A stretch of DNA of 64,000 nt from positions 81,502 through 145,501 of the forward strand of contig JASANG010002713.1 of assembly GCA_030248215.1 (NCBI GenBank). Direction: 5' to 3'. The notes below the pieces were generated by a model, which was given only the letters and a program-made list of their open reading frames with translations, had not been told where the DNA came from and ran no database searches. This stretch comes from Enoplolaimus lenunculus (Eukaryota; Nematoda; Enoplea; Enoplida; Thoracostomopsidae). This document shows, piece after piece, positions 12,501-19,300 of this stretch (within the stretch, counting starts at the first letter, position 1; each line of letters opens with the position of its first letter). Both the position numbers and the translations under genes were made by a program.

Positions 12501-15500
12501 TACAGATAACAATTTGTTTGGAATAAAGTGCTAACAATAAACGTGTAACCAAACCATCAGTGTTTGGCAAAAACGAGAAAGCAGAGTCCAAAACGTTATA
12601 CATGAAATCAAAAACGGAGAATTCTTTCATAGGTATGTACAGCAGCCGCTTAGTTCGGCATCTTTAATATAGCGCCAAAACTTGCTGGCAATTTTAATAA
12701 CCAACATTTTACTGAGGTTGTTGATGGTATAGATTGCAAAGTATTAAAATACATAAAAATTGTTCGACTGAAAATTCGGTTTAAAATCGAAAACTTAAAA
12801 TTCTGCAAATGAAGTAATCATAAGTTGTTTAGCTAGCGGTGGCTATAATTGATTTTCAGGCAAAATACAGCTTGTTTTTTTTGTTTTTTAGGTATGTGGA
12901 ACGGATGGCAATAGTTATTTGTCTGAGTGTCATTTACGTGCATTCGCGTGCAAAATGAAGGCGGATATTGTGGTCCGTGAAATGGGCGGCTGTGATAACA
13001 GGCATCGAATACGAAGAGTCTCAGGTTAGTGCCATTGAAAACTTTTTTCTGTCATAAATCACAAAACTGAGATTTTCCTATTTGAAAGAAGATACTTTTG
13101 GCTTACGGTACTTTGAGGGTCGAACCATTTTTTCACAGCATTATAATAGAGTAAGCTTAAGCTTTATTTGTGAAAATTTTCAAAAAGCTCGACTCGAGAA
13201 TTTTTGTACATTGTTTTATAGAAGAATACTCTATAAAAGTTTTAAAAAGGCTTCGCCGGGCTTTGTTCAATTCAGAAGCGCAGCCAACAAAAGAGGAAAA
13301 TTATTTCTGGATGGGCTTGAACCGCCCTCTAGCTTTTCCTAGGTTAACGGTCTGACGCAATCGAGTTATACTAAAACGCATATATATACTGCAAAATATA
13401 AAATCTAAAAAAACGTCAGTACATGAAAAATGCGGGCTTTGCCTTACGCCTTCTCGTGTGGTTCAGGTAATTAATTTTGCAATATAGCCAAATTACATTT
13501 ATTTTAAGTAATTAATTACCTTCCTAAGTAAGCTATTATCTAAACAACTTAGCAAAACCATTGTTTATTAAATTTAGATAGTTTGAAAATTGATTTTCAG
13601 CAATTAATCACTCTGGTTATAAAAGTTTGTTTTTAGAATATTGACAAATTACAGTTATTTCAAATGATTCATTAATTTTTTAGAAAAAGTCAAATTACGT
13701 TTTATTTTTCTCAGTGAAAACCAGATAATCGTTTGGCAGGGTGGCAAAATCTAAAAGTATAAAAGCCGGCATTCTCAAAATTGATTCATTCTCGGTGGGT
13801 GTTTGGGGTAATTAATCACAAGGTAATAATGGCTCAGTTATAATAGTTACGTATATAGAACATATGAATAACATGTCATAAAATCGTTTTTGGCCGTACC
13901 AAAGGTCTCATCAGACGACTATAGGCTGTCGTTACGTTTTTTCAATTTTTAATTTAAAAATTGTCATTGTTGCTTTTTTCTACTTTGTTTGTCGTAATTC
14001 CACGTCGAAGTGTCATAGTCCATCAATAAAGTCCCCGCTTTTTATGCATTGCTCATCAAATTCATGTCCCCGCCGCTGTTCACTTGCGATTTCTTCCACA
14101 ACCCCTCATAACGAGGGGGGGGGGGGCAAAACTCTCATTTTATCTACTACCGTCACATAATTTCTAAAAACTAAACACTTGCTCGTCGTAGTATTAATTT
14201 TTTTCATTTTAGATTTGACAAGAATCGATTACTTATCGCTACCTAGTGACCATCCATTTTATTATAGTGATACTTCAAAAGGATCTAGAATCCGTAAACC
14301 TACTTTATATCATCCGCCGATTGCAAATGTTTCAACTGTAAGCATTGTTCACAAGGCACGGCACGCGAGAAAACACGCCAATTGTAAGTTAAATCTACAG
14401 TTGTTTCATTAATCTTTTTTACACTATTTCTCTAAGTTTTGCACAATTTCTTTCTAAACATTATTAAAAATTAACCTTCTGACTGTTTTTGGCAAAGTAT
14501 TGCTAACGCATCGTAATAAAGTAATACGCTATTTCAATGCTTTTCGAGTTTTAAATAACATCTTTTAAAATTATAAATGGAGAAACTCTGAATTGAAAAG
14601 CCAGTGCAGCCGAACGCTGTTAAGTAAACGCTTTTAGCTTGTCAAAACGTTTATTTTTCATCAATATAAACATTTTTTCGAAAAGCGAATAAAGTTTTGC
14701 ATTTTGACCATAATTCCTAAGCGAAACATATTGACTTAAATTCGGACACGCTTGCTCCTTAGGGCCGTATTCGCAAATCTAGGAGCACCTATTCGCCTGT
14801 TAGCCAACAAGCCAATTACAAGTGCAGTGGATTTCAAATTCGATCATTTGCAACAAACGTCAAATTTCAAAGTTCTCCGCTAGCTGGATTAAAATTGAGA
14901 AAACCTATCACCAACTGTCGATAGGTGCTACAAACATTTGAGAATATTGTCCTTTCTGTCAAGGACAAGATCCGGCTTATATTTCTAGTTTGGAGTACGT
15001 TTAGCAACAGGAATGCTTAGATGGGGATTCAAATATATATTTGACTTAATTCAAACAAAGCACTGAACTATCAGTTTGGACTCAAAGAAGCATTCTGTTA
15101 TAGATCTATCATCATCGTGTACCAAACGAGTATTTAACCGAAAATTATCTCCAGGCCTTTCGACGCCAATTTGTGTTTATTATGATCTGCGGTATATCAC
15201 AAACGTAAAGCTTCACTTAAAGGATCTCAAGTAAGTGTATCGCTTCTGGAAATTAAGCATCAATATATGGTTTCGGGCCCACGCGTTCGTTTTTGTCATA
15301 GTGGTTATATCTTATCCAAACAGTTTAGCGCAATATATTTACGATCATGATTTCCTTTAAGAGAGTTCCTTTTGCTTGAGCGACTGAATTGTTAAGGGTT
15401 ATGCTTTGGCTTAGGCTTAGTCTAAGCATTACTGTAACATACCTAAAAGTAACGTTTATAATTAAAACCTTAATTTGAAACTTATATTAAAAATCCACAA

Positions 15501-15961
15501 TTACCACTTAATGTTATTTTAGGCACACAACAATGGCGTTACAGCTCAAACTGAAACGGATACACTTCGAAGCGAGCCCACAACTGTCAAACTATCAACT
15601 TCTGCTTATTCTAACCAAGGGACCCAGGGCTAGAAGACAAGCAAGCTTAGCATTTAGGAATAGTAAATCGCTGACAGATTTATCGCAGAAACAAGCTTGC
15701 GGCTTTGGAAAACTTTATTCAGTACGAAAAGGTGCTAAAATTAGCACGTTGCCTAGCGATTCTTGCCTGCGAATGGGAATTAGCAAAGTACTTTTTGCGT
15801 TTTGCAGAGAAAGCCAACACAAAAATTGCATCTGCAGTTGTGTGACAAATGCAAGCTCTATTGTTACTGGTGGCGTGAGCATTTTGTTTGACATTAAGTT
15901 TATCAGGATGGAATCATTGGACGAAAATGGGGTCGACCGGAGAGAGATGGTCAATTCTTAG
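320..15961 (+). CDS. AGRN: Agrin-like extracellular matrix proteoglycan core (gene level, 5' partial, multi-exon)
   Basis: Joining the twelve exons 320-541, 1884-1978, 2673-2799, 4430-4666, 4983-5276, 8454-8654, 9303-9455, 10574-10743, 12892-13024, 14213-14383, 15155-15230 and 15523-15961 keeps one frame across every junction and gives about 771 aa ending at TAG. Domain order is follistatin/Kazal x4, laminin-EGF x2, Kazal, then an unassigned tail. The succession FS..FS-LE-LE-FS is the known middle of agrin, a secreted heparan-sulphate proteoglycan of basement membranes. The exons upstream (signal peptide, earlier FS units) are outside the window. No LamG or SEA domain, expected in agrin C-termini, could be recognised; the gene may be short or may continue in exons I did not find. 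Introns carry several tandem repeats. Seen: exons, phases, cysteine patterns. Inferred: orthology. Confidence 0.85.
542..1883 (+). other. Intron with dispersed repeats
   Basis: No exon is supported. About 570-650 resembles, in reverse orientation, the CTTAAGTAATTACTTAAG-type dispersed repeat seen again near 16.6 and 27.9 kb. A fold-back element lies at 1509-1768. The rest is AT-rich with nothing recognisable. Confidence 0.5.
1509..1768. mobile_element. Fold-back MITE-like element with long diverged terminal inverted repeats
   Basis: The left end (AGTGTGCAA..GTACA..GGCACGCGTTGCGTTTTT..ACCCCCC) and the reverse complement of the right end (AGTGCGCAACTG..GTACCAGCACGCGTTGCATTTTT..GACCCC) align over about 80-90 bases. 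There is no coding capacity. A related copy lies at 34874-35022 and is mirrored in the inverted arm near 45.16-45.31 kb. The superfamily is not determined. Confidence 0.55.
1884..1978 (+). CDS. AGRN: Agrin-like exon B: N-terminal half of a follistatin/Kazal unit
   Basis: The acceptor is tgtaaag and the donor is GAG|GTTCGT. It reads [19 protein letters not shown] then [10 protein letters not shown], the EGF-like hairpin that precedes the Kazal core in follistatin domains. It joins exon A in phase (A|GC gives Ser) and ends at a codon boundary that exon C continues. Confidence 0.82.
2362..2588. mobile_element. TA-flanked palindromic MITE, Tc1/mariner-like ends
   Basis: The element begins TACACTGCAAAAAATGGTGA and ends with the reverse complement of that sequence. 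The inverted repeats extend about 50 bp with very few mismatches, through the GAGTCAAATTGACTC block and the CCGAAATAGGC block. The interior is built of further AGTCAAATTTGACT palindromes. TA at both borders fits a TA target-site duplication. It has no ORF and is therefore non-autonomous. Confidence 0.75.
2673..2799 (+). CDS. AGRN: Agrin-like exon C: diverged Kazal core
   Basis: The acceptor is cgtttttcag and the donor is TTGCG|GTAAGG. It reads [20 protein letters not shown], then [20 protein letters not shown] and SCG. It supplies the second half of the Kazal unit begun by exon B, but the usual CGSDGxTYxN is replaced by [14 protein letters not shown]. Cys spacing after the loop (NECxxxxxxC) is kept. 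The donor is embedded in the first unit of a 151 bp tandem array. Confidence 0.75.
2796..3860 (+). repeat. 151 bp x 7 tandem repeat abutting the exon C donor
   Basis: The marker AAGGGTGGCGCTAGAG recurs every 151 bp, beginning about 2802, 2953, 3104, 3255, 3406, 3557 and 3708. Units are nearly identical. Each contains the perfect hairpin GACGCTCAGGCGTC or a one-base variant of it. The first unit starts at the real donor (GCGGTAAGGG); later units read TGTGATAAGGG, which lacks the GT of a donor. Sub-variants (aaatc/aaacc, gacgct/gaccct) are mixed along the array, consistent with unequal exchange. Confidence 0.92.
3861..4429 (+). other. Intron remainder, no gene
   Basis: AT-rich sequence with many short TTGA/TCAA palindromes (about 3955-4190), perhaps an old MITE, but no clean terminal repeats. 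It ends with the acceptor taatttcag at 4429. Confidence 0.4.
4430..4666 (+). CDS. AGRN: Agrin-like exon D: complete follistatin/Kazal unit
   Basis: The acceptor is gctaatttcag and the donor is AGAG|GTATAT. It reads [20 protein letters not shown], then [20 protein letters not shown] and [15 protein letters not shown], followed by a short linker ending [14 protein letters not shown]. The Kazal core has the expected VCxSDGxxYxSEC spacing. Phase 1 at both ends. Confidence 0.9.
4911..4982 (+). repeat. (TTTA)n microsatellite directly before exon E acceptor
   Basis: Interrupted runs of tattta end in ttttag at 4982 and so supply the T-rich tract of the 3' splice site of exon E. Confidence 0.8.
4983..5276 (+). 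CDS. AGRN: Agrin-like exon E: follistatin/Kazal unit with an inserted loop
   Basis: The acceptor is attttag and the donor is GATC|GTAAGA. It reads [27 protein letters not shown], then an insertion of roughly 25 residues rich in Pro/Gly, then [20 protein letters not shown] and SCRQQ. Its last base joins exon G in phase (C|AT gives His), placing the Kazal unit directly before the first laminin-EGF unit as in agrin. Confidence 0.9.
5435..6005 (+). repeat. Composite minisatellite of GGGACAGC-type units
   Basis: About sixteen imperfect units of ~35 bp, each with gaaaat followed by GGGACAGC or GGGACAGG. At least four unit types follow each other in a repeating order (..GGCTTGTTT.., ..GCTGCAAAT.., ..GCTGTAAATCTTAAATG.., ..GCGATATATTTTCACT..), a higher-order structure of about 140-150 bp. 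The minus strand is stop-free for 213 codons (5405-6046), a by-product of the repeat. Confidence 0.85.
6006..6961 (+). other. Intron, low-complexity patches, no gene
   Basis: Contains a TTCGGA-rich patch near 6470-6515 and otherwise AT-rich sequence. A short candidate exon at 6091-6151 was considered and rejected because exon E joins exon G in phase without it. Confidence 0.4.
6962..7193 (+). repeat. 29 bp x 8 minisatellite (TTAAGCGAAAAATTTTCA..)
   Basis: Eight head-to-tail copies of a 29 bp unit that starts TTAAGCGAAAAATTTTCA and ends GTTTACTATCT, differing by only a few bases (one copy is a base short). The same unit, with CAG changed to CAA, forms the linkers of the TTAA-element array at 38.6-41.8 kb. 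There are no spacers, so it is not CRISPR-like. Confidence 0.95.
7194..7345 (+). repeat. Copy of the TTAGGC-tailed dispersed repeat
   Basis: Degenerate TTAGGC-like hexamers (aggcataggcttgggctt, gggcttgcgcttgggctta) lead into AAAATGCTTAACGTACTGTT and ACGGCCGT. This junction recurs, with changes, near 21.8 kb (ACTGTTACGGCTGT). Confidence 0.55.
7660..8453 (+). repeat. Nested duplications carrying three decoy copies of the exon G acceptor
   Basis: A ~185 bp block (gagcaaaacagacc .. gaattttttag) occurs at 7813-8000 and 8171-8361, with a partial copy near 7670-7812. Three copies of the exon G 3' splice site plus its first 40 coding bases lie at 8001-8040, 8087-8126 and 8362-8401, each then running into aatgaatatcatatgac. 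The true exon begins at 8454. Each decoy would encode RCNC(N/S)RAGTLHNE and then stop. Confidence 0.9.
8454..8654 (+). CDS. AGRN: Agrin-like exon G: laminin-type EGF unit 1
   Basis: The acceptor is gaattttttag and the donor is TTGC|GTAAGC. It reads [13 protein letters not shown], then [20 protein letters not shown] and [10 protein letters not shown], ending DDGCL. The CxCxxxG..C..GxCxCKxGVxGxxCDxCxxGFW pattern is diagnostic of laminin EGF domains. Phase 1 at both ends. Confidence 0.95.
8731..8999 (-). mobile_element. 269 bp TTAA-flanked MITE containing a tRNA-like body (solo copy)
   Basis: The + strand begins TTAA-CCCTTTCTCACAT and ends ATGTGAGAAGGGG-TTAA: inverted ends starting CCC with TTAA at both borders, the layout of piggyBac-family MITEs. 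On the minus strand the interior carries an A-box-like stretch (TAGCTGAGTGGTGATGG), an anticodon-arm-like CGCCTCTCAC with CTC at the anticodon position, and a B-box-like GTTCGAATCC. This is tRNA order and spacing, most like Gly, Glu or Asp tRNAs. A second hairpin (GAGTTGCCTACAGGCAACTC) sits beside the right end. It has no ORF. A weaker half-copy of the left end precedes it at about 8680-8730. Confidence 0.8.
9030..9160 (+). repeat. Dispersed repeat shared with 23.45-23.58 kb
   Basis: The segment with ctcagaaaa, then tatatag, then cgtaactttt, then gtcagaaattt, then ggatcggccggtgc has a close counterpart, in the same order, at about 23475-23575. No coding potential. Confidence 0.5.
9303..9455 (+). 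CDS. AGRN: Agrin-like exon H: laminin-type EGF unit 2
   Basis: The acceptor is tgctatttcag and the donor is AATA|GTTAGT. It reads [20 protein letters not shown] then [20 protein letters not shown]. It joins exon G in phase (C|CA gives Pro). Confidence 0.93.
9588..9770 (+). repeat. TTAGGC-tailed dispersed repeat, best-preserved tail
   Basis: The head ATGTAAAGATCAGGAGCAGA and the body GAATAGAGTAAGCTTAAGCT lead into about seven consecutive TTAGGC or TTACGC hexamers at roughly 9676-9720. Related copies lie at 13.14, 21.71, 26.84, 31.87 and 37.44-37.60 kb (the last in reverse). Confidence 0.7.
9771..10230 (+). other. Intron, one strong hairpin
   Basis: No exon. Around 10105-10185 the sequence gcaggggg..ccccccaacctgc and the paired GTATCCCTTC..GAAGGGATAC can fold. 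No family recognised. Confidence 0.4.
10231..10530 (+). repeat. 100 bp x 3 tandem repeat just before exon I
   Basis: Units start AACCAGTTTTTACTGTAGAA at 10231, 10331 and 10431 and end CCCTTTTATC. They differ at about three positions. The array ends about 40 bp before the exon I acceptor. Confidence 0.95.
10574..10743 (+). CDS. AGRN: Agrin-like exon I: N-terminal half of the post-LE Kazal unit
   Basis: The acceptor is acctttttag and the donor is AAG|GTGACC. It reads [20 protein letters not shown], then [10 protein letters not shown], then [13 protein letters not shown], ending on a codon boundary. This half-unit after the LE pair corresponds to agrin FS9. Its last ~42 coding bases and the donor are the template for the following 123 bp tandem array. 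Confidence 0.9.
10700..12215 (+). repeat. 123 bp tandem array copying the exon I 3' end and 5' splice site
   Basis: The string GCGATATTTCGTGGGCAAAT recurs at about 10703, 10826, 10949, 11072, 11195, 11387, 11510, 11633, 11756, 11879, 12002 and 12125. The period is 123 bp except for one unit interrupted at 11274-11340 by a (CACCCCCAA) plus long A-run insertion and a partial duplication. Every unit repeats the coding tail [14 protein letters not shown] followed by AAGGTGAC(C/T). The first occurrence is the real exon end. Confidence 0.95.
12216..12891 (+). other. Intron remainder
   Basis: No exon supported. AT-rich, ending in a long T tract and ttttttag at 12891. Confidence 0.45.
12892..13024 (+). 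CDS. AGRN: Agrin-like exon J: Kazal core completing the post-LE unit
   Basis: The acceptor is tgttttttag and the donor is TCAG|GTTAGT. It reads [20 protein letters not shown] then [15 protein letters not shown]. It starts on a codon boundary, exactly matching exon I, so the donor at 10744 rather than any array copy is the expected one (array copies would also keep phase). Confidence 0.93.
13025..14212 (+). other. Intron, AT-rich, fragments only
   Basis: A short head fragment of the TTAGGC-tailed family (taatagagtaagcttaagct) lies near 13145. A G homopolymer of about 13 lies near 14116. No exon. Confidence 0.45.
14213..14383 (+). CDS. AGRN: Agrin-like exon K: linker
   Basis: The acceptor is ttcattttag and the donor is AATT|GTAAGT. 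It reads [20 protein letters not shown] and later [14 protein letters not shown]. It contains no cysteines and is basic at its end. In phase with exons J and L. No domain recognised; agrin has a low-complexity linker at this position. Confidence 0.75.
15155..15230 (+). CDS. AGRN: Agrin-like exon L: short exon
   Basis: The acceptor is attatctccag and the donor is CTCAA|GTAAGT. T|GC gives Cys at the join, then [20 protein letters not shown] and LKDL. The alternating hydrophobic pattern could be the start of a beta-rich module, but this is too short to name. Confidence 0.6.
15523..15961 (+). CDS. AGRN: Agrin-like exon M: possible terminal exon
   Basis: The acceptor is tgttattttag. The phase from exon L (AA|G) opens a frame of 145 codons to TAG. 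It begins [20 protein letters not shown] and later has a Cys-rich stretch ([10 protein letters not shown]). No domain is recognised and no consensus polyadenylation signal is evident nearby. The frame is open on the minus strand too. It may be a true end, only partly coding, or fortuitous. Confidence 0.4.
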
Positions 15962-16137
15962 TGTTATGTTGATTATAGGGGCTTACCAGCTTCAACAGAG
16001 AAACATTGGAAAGCTTAGATGCTGGTAAATTTAGGTTTAGGATTAGAAATAATCTTATTTTTAGGCTTACGCCTAGGCTCAGACTCAAGCATATGATTAA
16101 ACTGGATACGTAGGCCCCTGAAATTAACATGGGACAG

Positions 16138-16143
16138 TTTATT
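16138..16143 (-). terminator. Candidate polyadenylation signal AATAAA
   Basis: Minus-strand TTAATAAACTG overlaps the predicted stop of the ARM-like gene. A single hexamer in AT-rich DNA is weak evidence. Confidence 0.3.
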
Positions 16144-16395
16144 AACTTGGGTCAAGACTGATGGAAAAATATATTTGCTGGAGAGCTACAAAGTTGGAAG
16201 GGTGACTAAGATTGTCAACATCCAATTTGAGTGACAGCAGCGCAATTTTTGGGGGCATCACAGTCCACTGCTCATTTGGAACCACCCAAGGGTACCGTTC
16301 TACAGTAATAATCATGGAAGGTGATAATCCAGTAAGAAGTAGTTGAAATCTTTGAAGCTGTCTAACGGTTTTCAATAAAAGTCTAGTTCCACATT
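16142..16395 (-). CDS. ARM-like gene exon 3, probable terminal exon
   Basis: The acceptor gtagaacag gives G|AA (Glu) in phase with exon 2. It reads CGTRLLLKTVRQLQRFQLLL, later KIALLSLKLDVDNLSH, ending SISLDPS and TAA. The stop overlaps an AATAAA (minus strand, 16138-16143), unusually close for a polyadenylation signal. Another 3' exon is possible: a minus-strand open stretch at 15715-15954 overlaps exon M of the other gene. Confidence 0.5.
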
Positions 16396-19300
16396 CTGTT
16401 CTACAAAATGCGAAATTTATAACCAAACAAGATTGATCATAAAACATTGCTCCTATTATTAACTATATAGGTCTGCCTGTTGTGCCTAAACTAAGCCTAA
16501 AAACCTACATACTAACAGTTCTGAGTTATTAATCTTAGTCTAAAATTAAACCTGTAGAGTCATGGTGATTCATAATATAAAGCAAAACTATAGCTTGCTT
16601 GTTATGACAATGTCTCTCATTTGGCGATTATTTGTTCTCGTCGAAATGTTAAGTATTTCCTGTGACTTAAGTAATTACTTAAGTATAACTTAAGTATAAA
16701 TGCTTAAGTAAAATTTCAGAAACCCAGTCAATATATGAATGTTCGTTGTGTTCATTTCTGGTTCATAGTTTCAGGCAATTTTTAACGGGATTTTATTCAA
16801 TTTCTTCTCCGTTGAAATATTCCAGTAGAATCGTTGTTGCCAACTTTGCTATTGTTTTATGCTTTCGCCGCCGCTGATTTTCTAATCCTAAAACAATTCT
16901 TATCCTAAGCGTTAGCGCGTTTTCTATCTGTTGCCCTGAGCATAATAATAAAATTGTTCATTAACCCGAATTGCCGCATCCTCAGTAGTGTAAAGCCCTG
17001 AAATAAGCTGCAGAAGATGCGCATATGCATCTGGTCACAACGTTATAAATTAATCGTTTCCTGCATGAATATTTTCTATTTTAGCAGACTCCGATTTTCA
17101 ATAATGTATATATAACATGTTCGCTCCAAAATGACTCGCTTTATGTGACTGTATTGAAAAGACAATCTGCAACAAGTTTCGAACAAAGGAATATTTTATT
17201 TCCAAATTTAGAACATTTTTTCGTTAAATTTATCCCAAGTTCTGTTCAAAATTTGTGATTTGTAATGCAACTATACAACAATTCAATCGTTCTAAAATAT
17301 ATCGCGAATTTAAGAATACAACTCCAGGTTTAAGCTTAGGTTTAGGCTTAGGTTTTAAATTGACTCGCTCAGAACTCGAGTCCGACGCATTCGATGTAAC
17401 GACAATGTAATCAATCCCTCAATAAATTGCTATGGGAACTTTTAGCCTTCGTAAATGGAAAAAATTGCTTGGAATTAAAATTTATTGTCGTGGCTTATAC
17501 CCATTATAGCTGTCCGCAACTACAGCAACCAAAACTGCCACTAACCTTCTCGCAACTCTTTTGTTCGCTTAATAAACTGTGGCGGACTAGAATTAATCTG
17601 GCCACCTCGTACTGATACCAAGCTAAATCCCGTCGGCTCCGGTATTAACACCTGTTGAGCGTCCGGTTCCGCTTTTCGTTCTTGATCGAGCAGAGCGTTC
17701 AAGCAACTCAAAGCGGATATCACAACGCTAGCATCTGCATACTTGGTACAGAAGCTGATTACTGTAGGTGACGTGTCGGTTGTAGGCACCGTCAGAGGGG
17801 ATAGGTTTGACCTGGCTAGCTTTCGGGAAGCCATAGATTGGGGCCGGATTAGCTTAGTAATAAGCCGAGGGGCTCCGGCAAAGCAGATTTCTCGAGCCGC
17901 ACGCGTATCAGGCCGGGTTGCAATACATTTTAAGCTGGCGAATAGTTCATTTAGAGCCAATATTGAGCTAGCGTCAATGAGATGATAGCTACATTCGTCG
18001 ATGACGCGAGACAGATGGCCTGAAAACGATGCAAGCAACTGCAATTGATTTTACCTATAAAGGCTGGGTTTCTGAAATCTTGCTTACCGGCTACGGTAGA
18101 ATTTCTGCCGGAGGCTCCGGCAGTTTCGGCAGCGAAGTTTTGCATAATTTTGCAAAATTTATTTTGTGCGTTTCGTTTTTGGTACTATTTAGAAGAAAAA
18201 ATTGCCGAGATTTGTAAAAAAAATAAGCGTAAAACTAAACATTTAAATCACACCTTACAGATATTTACTAAAATTAGTTGAAATATGCTAATACTATTAA
18301 CTGCCCTGATCAATACATCAGCCGCCATCTTGTACAGCATGTACACACTCTTTTGTATACCAGCTGCTGATGCATGAATATATACACGTGAGAAAGAAGA
18401 ATTCTGTTGAAATCATTACAATTTTAATATTTATAAGGGATACAAAAACGTTGCTAACAACTGTCATAGGGGGCTCAAATGACTTTTTTGAGCGCTCAAC
18501 ATCCCTGCTAATCCGTCTAGCGCTATAAATAATTATTTTCAAGCTTACCTGGCAACATAACGACGCTATATCCTTCCAACTCTAGCATATCATCATTAAA
18601 CACGCGATTTTCAGCCCTTGGCGATGGTACCGTTCCTGTGTATCTGTACTGATTGGTATATTTTCGGCAGTTGGTTTCGTGATCATATCTGTAGTACCAA
18701 TCTATACTTTTTAGTAGTCCCGCAGCCCCTGGACTGCGTTGCCTTGTGCTCGCACTTGAAAAGTCGGATTGTGACCGAATTGCACTACTTGTTGAAGAAG
18801 CGATTGAAAATTCCGCAAATCCAAGGCAAAACATAGCGCGAACCCTGATTAGTAGGGGATAGTCGTGGGTAGAAGGGGGTCCAGATGAGCTTAAATACCC
18901 GTTCAAAGCGCGTTGCATTGCAAGCGACCTTGGGTTATCGTTGTCTATAGACGCTGGGTTGTAGTTAGAGTTGAAATCTAAGTTAGAATTGGTGATTTGT
19001 CGGAGAAGTGGTACACCTCGGGAGTCATTTAGTTGTCGTACAGCTCGGGCGAACACTTCTGAAGTTGGTTCTTCCAGTAAAATTGCCAGAATCAGCCCAA
19101 GCAGTGAGCCAATGAGAAAATAATTATGATGACGAGAAGCACATGTGTTATGTTGTTGTCGAAGAAATAAACATCGCACGCTGTGTCTCAAATAGTGAGG
19201 ATCGGGCCCTGGTCTGGCGGGCCAGCGGAAATTTCGCGATCCTTTTCGCAAGTAGGGGTAGCCAGCGGCGTACGTGGCTTCCGATTCTCGTTTGAGCCGT

